A stretch of DNA of 19,948 nucleotides from UBA8437 sp003445035. Its GTDB lineage: Bacteria; Planctomycetota; Planctomycetia; Planctomycetales; Planctomycetaceae. The position numbers and the translations under genes were made by a program. The stretch lies in the NCBI GenBank assembly GCA_937901285.1, contig CALCHI010000290.1, forward strand, positions 1 to 19,948, written 5' to 3'. Shown here piece by piece: positions 16,525 through 19,948 of this stretch; positions within the stretch are counted from its first letter, which is position 1, and each line of letters starts with the position of its first letter. The notes under the pieces are model-generated. The model saw only the letters and a list, made by a program, of their open reading frames with translations, had not been told where the DNA came from and ran no database searches.

Positions 16525-17406
16525 CTAACGAACCGCTTCGCTGAGCATCTTCGCGTTGGGCACAGTGTGCCGATGGGTCAGCCCGTCATTCGTGGTTTCG
16601 ATGACCGTGGCCACCGGACCGACCTCGCGAACGACTCCCTGGATTCCGGCCACGCTGACCGTGTCCCCGGACTGCATCCGTTGACGGACGTAGTAGCCGG
16701 ACATGATGCCGCCGGCGACATCCCGGCCACCGAGTCCCACCGAGAGTCCGACACCGAGGGCCAGGGCGCCAAAGCTGATCAGGATCAGCTGGTTGAGCAG
16801 CTCGAACTGGATGGCGAGCTGATCGAAGGCGGCGATGAACGTCATCATGGCCAGGATGTAGTAGGCTCCGCTGGCCAGCCGGTCGGCGTAGGTGATGCCG
16901 ATCCGGTCAGCAGCTGTCGCGATCACTCCCCGCAGGAAGGATGCGATCAGCAGGCCGATCAGGACAACCGTGGTGGCGGCCAGCAGGCTTGGGATGTAGT
17001 CGACGAGTTTCTGGGTGGCAGCCGAAAGGGACGGCAGGTTCAACAGGTTGAAGGCTGCAACCAGGAAGACACACATCAACAACCAGAAGACCAGCTGGGC
17101 AACGATGGCCGAGAGGCCCCGTTCGATTCCGACCTTCTTCATCGAGGCGGCCAGTCCGCTTCGTTCGGCGGCTGCATCCAGGCCGATCCGTTGTCCCACG
17201 GCGTCAACGCCACGGGCCAACAAACGGGCCACGACAAACCCGACCACCAGCACGGCGATCATTGCCGCCACGGATGGCAGCAGGTTGATCACGGGCTGGA
17301 ATGCGCTCTGCAACGCCGAGCCCACCTCGCCGACACCCTCGGTGACGGCCGTCTTGGCGGTGTCGACGGGTGCCAGTGCCAACGTTGTGGATAGAAGAGT
17401 GGACAT
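16525..17406 (-). CDS. MscS-type mechanosensitive ion channel family protein (CmpX-like, TM_helix domains)
   Basis: Inner-membrane channel-like protein of 293 residues. Start at ATG 17406 (MSTLLSTTLALAPVD) is set by GAGGAGAA 6 nt upstream; the frame is open to 17502, but that part overlaps the preceding small gene. About five hydrophobic helices are seen, near 42-64, 100-122, 138-160, 178-195 and 205-228. The Gly-rich pore-type helix GALALGVGLSVGLGG is followed by an MscS beta-domain (SGDTVSVAGIQGVVREVGP) ending HTVPNAKMLSEAV. The large cytoplasmic vestibule of E. coli MscS is absent, as in CmpX-like short members. It opens to solutes under membrane tension in the family, but some short members act in signalling. 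It follows the sigma/small protein pair after 82 bp, and is probably in the same transcript or controlled with it. Confidence 0.87.
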   Translation of the reverse strand: MSTLLSTTLALAPVDTAKTAVTEGVGEVGSALQSAFQPVINLLPSVAAMIAVLVVGFVVARLLARGVDAVGQRIGLDAAAERSGLAASMKKVGIERGLSAIVAQLVFWLLMCVFLVAAFNLLNLPSLSAATQKLVDYIPSLLAATTVVLIGLLIASFLRGVIATAADRIGITYADRLASGAYYILAMMTFIAAFDQLAIQFELLNQLILISFGALALGVGLSVGLGGRDVAGGIMSGYYVRQRMQSGDTVSVAGIQGVVREVGPVATVIETTNDGLTHRHTVPNAKMLSEAVR

Positions 17407-17488
17407 CTCGTTCTCCTCGTGATGTGCGGGCAGCGCCTTCTCGCCGGGGCGATCCTTCGGGCACAGTCCGCACGGAAAGGGTCTTGTT

Positions 17489-17758
17489 TCAGGAATCCTC
17501 ATTCGAGCCGGTCGATCGGCGGGGTCGACCGGAAAATGTCTGAATCAGCAGGTGGCCTATCGGGTTGATCATGGTGGTGAGTACCAGTGGGATGACCGCC
17601 GTGAGGAACGTGATCCAGTGACTGATGAGCAGAGCCCGGTTGAGTCGGAGATGGACGGTTGTGTCCAGCTCCTCGGGTACCGGTGGCACTTCGGTCACCA
17701 GCAGGAGGTGCGCTAATTCGCCCTCGAAGTCCCAGTCGCTGGAATCGCTGGTTGTCAT
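17489..17758 (-). CDS. Small single-helix membrane protein coupled to ECF sigma factor; candidate anti-sigma factor
   Basis: The 89-residue protein has no function I recognise. Residues 1-42 are acidic and soluble (DWDFEGELAHLLLVTEVPPV, then PEELDTTVHLRLNRALL); about 43-74 are hydrophobic (HWITFLTAVIPLVLTTMINP), a transmembrane helix or hairpin; the tail is basic. Its ATG overlaps the sigma stop as ATGA, so production follows sigma one to one. That position, a cytoplasmic N-terminal region and a membrane helix are the hallmarks of a membrane anti-sigma factor. It lacks the His/Cys zinc motif (HxxxCxxC) of ZAS anti-sigma factors and any periplasmic sensor domain. The segment VPPVPEELDTTVHLRLN resembles short regions seen near sigma factors in planctomycetes (from memory). 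A role as sigma inhibitor is inference. Confidence 0.78.
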   Translation of the reverse strand: MTTSDSSDWDFEGELAHLLLVTEVPPVPEELDTTVHLRLNRALLISHWITFLTAVIPLVLTTMINPIGHLLIQTFSGRPRRSTGSNEDS

Positions 17759-18315
17759 CGTGTGTATTTCTCTCGCAGACGACCGACCGCTCGACTGACT
17801 CGCATTTTGCAGGCACTTTCGGTGAGCCCGAAGATCTCGCTGAGCTCCTCGTAACTGTGTCCCTCGGCGTACTTCATCATCACCATGGCCCGATCTTCGT
17901 CGGTAAGTGACTCGAGCATCCGGTCGAGGTCGAGCCGTTGAGACGGCTCTTGGTCGCCGGTGCCATGCCCGGCCGTGTCGAGATCGAATTCCGGCAGCAC
18001 CGACACGCGGCGATGCCGTCGACCGCGGCTCCGCCGCAGTGACAAACAGGTTCGGACCGTGATCCCGTGGACCCAGGTCGAGTAACGGGAACGTCCCTGG
18101 AAACGGCCTCGTTGAAGGAACATCCGCACCAGGACATCCTGGGCGGCGTCGGCCGCGTCTTCGGAATGGCCCATGATCCGGTAGCAGATCCGCCAGACAC
18201 GTTCGCGAAAGCGAGCCACCAGCTCGGTGAAGGCCGGTCCATCTGACCCTTCACGAGCCGCCTCGAAGGCAAGCTGCTCGTCGCTTTGACGTGTCTCGGA
18301 CAACGTTCCAACCAC
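17755..18315 (-). CDS. ECF-type RNA polymerase sigma factor
   Basis: Directs RNA polymerase to a set of promoters, usually for envelope or stress responses. The protein is 186 residues, typical for ECF. It starts with GTG 18315, 9 nt after GAGG within GAGGTGAT, a long match to the anti-Shine-Dalgarno sequence. Region 2 is at about 26-95 (VWRICYRIMGHSEDAADAAQ, then DVLVRMF and YSTWVHGITVRTCLS). Region 4 is at about 130-183 (LTDEDRAMVMMKYAEGHSYE, then ELSEIFGLTESACKMRVSRA) with its helix-turn-helix. Between them is an Arg-rich linker (LRRSRGRRHRRV), which is unusual in its charge. The stop overlaps the next gene's ATG. Group within the ECF classification was not assignable by eye. The AT-richer segment at 18400-18475 upstream probably holds its promoter. 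Confidence 0.92.
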   Translation of the reverse strand: MVGTLSETRQSDEQLAFEAAREGSDGPAFTELVARFRERVWRICYRIMGHSEDAADAAQDVLVRMFLQRGRFQGRSRYSTWVHGITVRTCLSLRRSRGRRHRRVSVLPEFDLDTAGHGTGDQEPSQRLDLDRMLESLTDEDRAMVMMKYAEGHSYEELSEIFGLTESACKMRVSRAVGRLREKYTR

Positions 18316-18813
18316 ACAGGATCACCTCGACCGGGTCCAACTCGGACCAACACTTCGAACCGGGAGTTGATTCTGTGTTGCCGACGGCCGGAGTCGCGTC
18401 ACACGATTCCGGAAGAAAAAAGGCCGATGGTGACGCAAAGGTTTACTGTGAAGTGAGTTACAGAAAGGTTTCTCCGCCGGGAATTCAGCTCCATCTGGTC
18501 CACCGGCGGGACGACCTCTGCAGCGATGTCGATCTCGTTGGTTGCTGACCTTCGGTCACTTCGTGGCGTTGATCCAGGACCACGCAGCGGCCTTGGGCGA
18601 CCTGGTGTTCTATCAGTCGAACGGGTCCGTCACCGATCAATCGAGGCCTGCCGGGCCACTTCGCTGTTCCAGGTCGGCAGGCCGACCACGGCGATAGCTC
18701 GCTGAAGCGGATTCGTGCCTATGGCCTGTTCCTCGACGGCCGGTTGGCCGGACGCGCGGGAACTGTATCAACAGTTGGGCCACAGCAGAACAGGGATCGG
18801 GGGCGTGAAGGGG
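18316..18813. other. About 500 bp without a convincing gene, upstream of the sigma operon
   Basis: No recognisable gene. The part at 18400-18475 is AT-richer than its surroundings and contains the direct repeat AAAGGTTT (18437-18444 and 18464-18471). On the minus strand these read AAACCTTT followed by CTGTAAC and GCGTCA, loosely like ECF promoter boxes but with wrong spacing. From 18550 to 18800 several short frames on both strands have coding-like codons, for example plus-strand ALIQDHAAALGDLVFYQS, but none has start, ribosome site or family match; it could be a worn-out gene remnant. A 6-bp hairpin (GGTCGG-CAGG-CCGACC) lies at 18672-18687. Confidence 0.35.
18437..18471 (-). repeat. Direct repeat AAAGGTTT in the sigma operon upstream region
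   Basis: The 8-mer occurs at 18437-18444 and 18464-18471, 27 bp apart, about 120-155 nt upstream of the sigma start. Flanks are partly alike on the minus strand (AAACCTTTCTGTAAC and AAACCTTTGCGTCAC). It could be a promoter or activator site, or chance. Confidence 0.3.
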
Positions 18814-19527
18814 TCAACCATCGAGAAAATCGCTGCCGACTGCCAGGAGGGAATTCTTGACGTCCAGCCGTCGGGTGACGTCATTACCCACCTTCTGTCC
18901 GGCGGCCCGGATTCGCTGGTGGACGTCCTCGATCACCTGCTGCACGTCCGGCGACATGCCCTGGCCGGGTTTCCCGAGTCCCTGTGCGAAGTCGTTGGGC
19001 CCGACGCTGAAGTAATCGATCCCGTCGACGGACAGGATTTCGTCGAGGTTGTCCAGGACACCGGCGTCTTCGAGCAGTGCACCCACCAACGTGTTCTCGT
19101 TGGTCTCACGGTACCACTGAACCTTGTCTCCCAGTTCGTGGTCGTAATCACAGCCACGATTGCCTCCGAAGGATCTTTCGCCCAGGGGTCCGAAGTAGCA
19201 GGCACGGACCAGTTGTTCGGCATCGGCCCGGCAGGCGATGTGCGGCCCGAGGATGCCCTGGATGCCGCGGTCGAGATATCTCAGGATCGTCGAGGACTGG
19301 ATGTCAGGCACTCTCGCGATCGGGGTGATGCCATTCAGTTCGGCGATGCGGCAGTGTTCTTCGATCGTGGCCAGGTCAAAGGGCCCATGTTCTCCGTCCA
19401 GCCAGACGAAGTCGAAATCGAGCCGCCCGAGGACTTCGACGATATGTGGTGAGGGGAAACAGAGCGAGAAGCCGGTGGCGATGCGTCCGTCGGCGATGGC
19501 CTGTTTGACCCGGTTGGTACGTGGCAT
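18814..19527 (-). CDS. HpcH/HpaI family aldolase
   Basis: Class II (metal-dependent) pyruvate aldolase: splits a 4-hydroxy-2-oxo acid into pyruvate and an aldehyde, or the reverse. Known members act on 4-hydroxy-2-oxoheptanedioate (HpaI), 2-keto-3-deoxyrhamnonate and similar acids. The protein is 237 residues, slightly short against about 250-260. Key residues by comparison with E. coli HpaI: catalytic His47 in LDGEHGP, Arg72 in IARVPD, metal ligands Glu153 and Asp179 (SVGPNDFAQGLG), with the same 26-residue spacing. ATG 19527 has GGAGA 8 nt upstream. A YFGPLGERSFGGNRGCDYDH stretch replaces the usual GxRG segment (normally near YPPxGxRG), so the phosphate/carboxylate pocket may be altered. 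It is divergent from an FAH-family gene, a classic partner in homoprotocatechuate breakdown. The real substrate is unknown. Confidence 0.92.
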   Translation of the reverse strand: MPRTNRVKQAIADGRIATGFSLCFPSPHIVEVLGRLDFDFVWLDGEHGPFDLATIEEHCRIAELNGITPIARVPDIQSSTILRYLDRGIQGILGPHIACRADAEQLVRACYFGPLGERSFGGNRGCDYDHELGDKVQWYRETNENTLVGALLEDAGVLDNLDEILSVDGIDYFSVGPNDFAQGLGKPGQGMSPDVQQVIEDVHQRIRAAGQKVGNDVTRRLDVKNSLLAVGSDFLDG

Positions 19528-19703
19528 GAGTCTGTCTCCGGGAGAAGGGTCCGGGTGTGGCGGATTGCTGGTCGCGGTATTCTATCCCGACGGTATCGCG
19601 ATGGGCCAACTCGTCGGCCGCGACGGTTGCTCGCGTGGTTGCTACAGGTTTAGGATGCCGACGCTTCTCTTTCCAGCCGCTGATTCACCTCGGAGACATC
19701 ACG
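19528..19703. promoter_or_regulatory. Divergent intergenic region with weak promoter-like boxes
   Basis: On the minus strand TAGAAT (19584-19579) would serve the aldolase gene, with no convincing -35. On the plus strand TTGCTC (19627-19632) and TAGGAT (19651-19656) are 18 nt apart and could serve the FAH-family gene. These are weak matches only. Confidence 0.25.
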
Positions 19704-19948
19704 ATGAGTTCTTGCCGGATGATGCTCGGACTGTTGCTTGCCACGACCCTCTGTTTGGTCACTCCCCCGGGAGAGACGGCCGGTCATGCCGCTGCGGCGA
19801 AGGAGAAGAAGAAGAAGGCGGGCAAAGCGACCCTGTACGTACGCTACGAGGACGATGGCGACGTGTCCTACGGGATCCTCGAGGGCAAGAAGATCCGCCG
19901 GATCGACGGCGACCTTTTCGGCAAGTGGAAGCGGACCAACAAAACGGT
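19704..19948 (+). CDS. FAH (fumarylacetoacetate hydrolase) family protein, exported; N-terminal part only
   Basis: 81 residues are visible before the window ends. The ATG at 19704 follows CGGAGAC at about 8 nt. Residues 1-32 look like a signal peptide (MMLGLLLATTLCLVTPPGET), then comes a lysine-rich stretch (AAAKEKKKKAGKA). From about residue 43 it matches the N-terminal domain of FAH-family proteins: TLYVRYEDDGDVSYGILEGK, then IDGDLFGKWKRTNKT. Family members cleave carbon-carbon bonds in 2,4-dioxo acids or isomerise/decarboxylate 2-oxo acids; the metal-binding catalytic core (normally E-x-E-...-D) is beyond the edge. An exported form is unusual, as the family is mainly cytoplasmic. It is divergent from an HpcH/HpaI aldolase, which could share the pathway. 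Confidence 0.75.
   Translation, partial: MSSCRMMLGLLLATTLCLVTPPGETAGHAAAAKEKKKKAGKATLYVRYEDDGDVSYGILEGKKIRRIDGDLFGKWKRTNKT

Noticed and set aside
18715..19452. 245-codon plus-strand frame opposite the HpcH/HpaI aldolase
   Set aside because: Antisense shadow; the minus-strand aldolase carries all catalytic residues.

Overview
This window is GC-rich bacterial chromosome with short intergenic gaps. The gene content and protein style fit a heterotrophic planctomycete (Planctomycetota). The hints are several exported peptidases, an ECF sigma factor coupled to a tiny membrane protein, a secreted lysine-tailed protein, an exported FAH-family protein and frequent GTG/TTG starts. This placement is inference; no rRNA or marker gene is present. 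I see no tRNA, rRNA, CRISPR array, insertion sequence, integrase or phage gene, and nothing clearly transferred.

Left part (1-7405): an exported S9A prolyl oligopeptidase (minus, cut by the left edge) diverges from an exported DUF885 zinc peptidase (plus). Between them lies a possible promoter with a 13-bp palindrome. The DUF885 gene converges on and overlaps a two-gene minus-strand operon, a class I/II aminotransferase followed by a large FAD + Fe-S 2-hydroxy-acid dehydrogenase. Middle (7503-13767): a sodium:solute symporter (plus) converges with a minus-strand pair, a Tat-exported D-aminoacylase followed by a DMT/EamA transporter. A PlsC-like acyltransferase and a PAP2_C phosphatase/transferase follow on plus, coupled by an ATGA overlap.

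Right part (13776-19948): an S9C peptidase (minus), then a 330-bp leader and a small secreted protein with a repeated Lys/Pro tail, then a strong hairpin. Next on minus come an MscS-type channel, a small one-helix membrane protein and the ECF sigma factor, transcribed in the order sigma, small protein, channel. About 500 bp with no convincing gene separates this from an HpcH/HpaI aldolase (minus), which diverges from the start of an exported FAH-family protein (plus, cut by the right edge).

Taken together, much of the window serves peptide and amino-acid use: three peptidases outside or inside the cell, a deacylase for N-acyl-D-amino acids, carriers, an aminotransferase and a 2-hydroxy/2-oxo-acid dehydrogenase. 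The other themes are membrane lipid synthesis (PlsC + PAP2_C), an envelope-stress-like sigma module, and a 2-oxo-acid aldolase/FAH pair. The least explained parts are the sigma/small membrane protein/channel set, the lysine-tailed protein with its leader, and the PlsC-PAP2_C pair.
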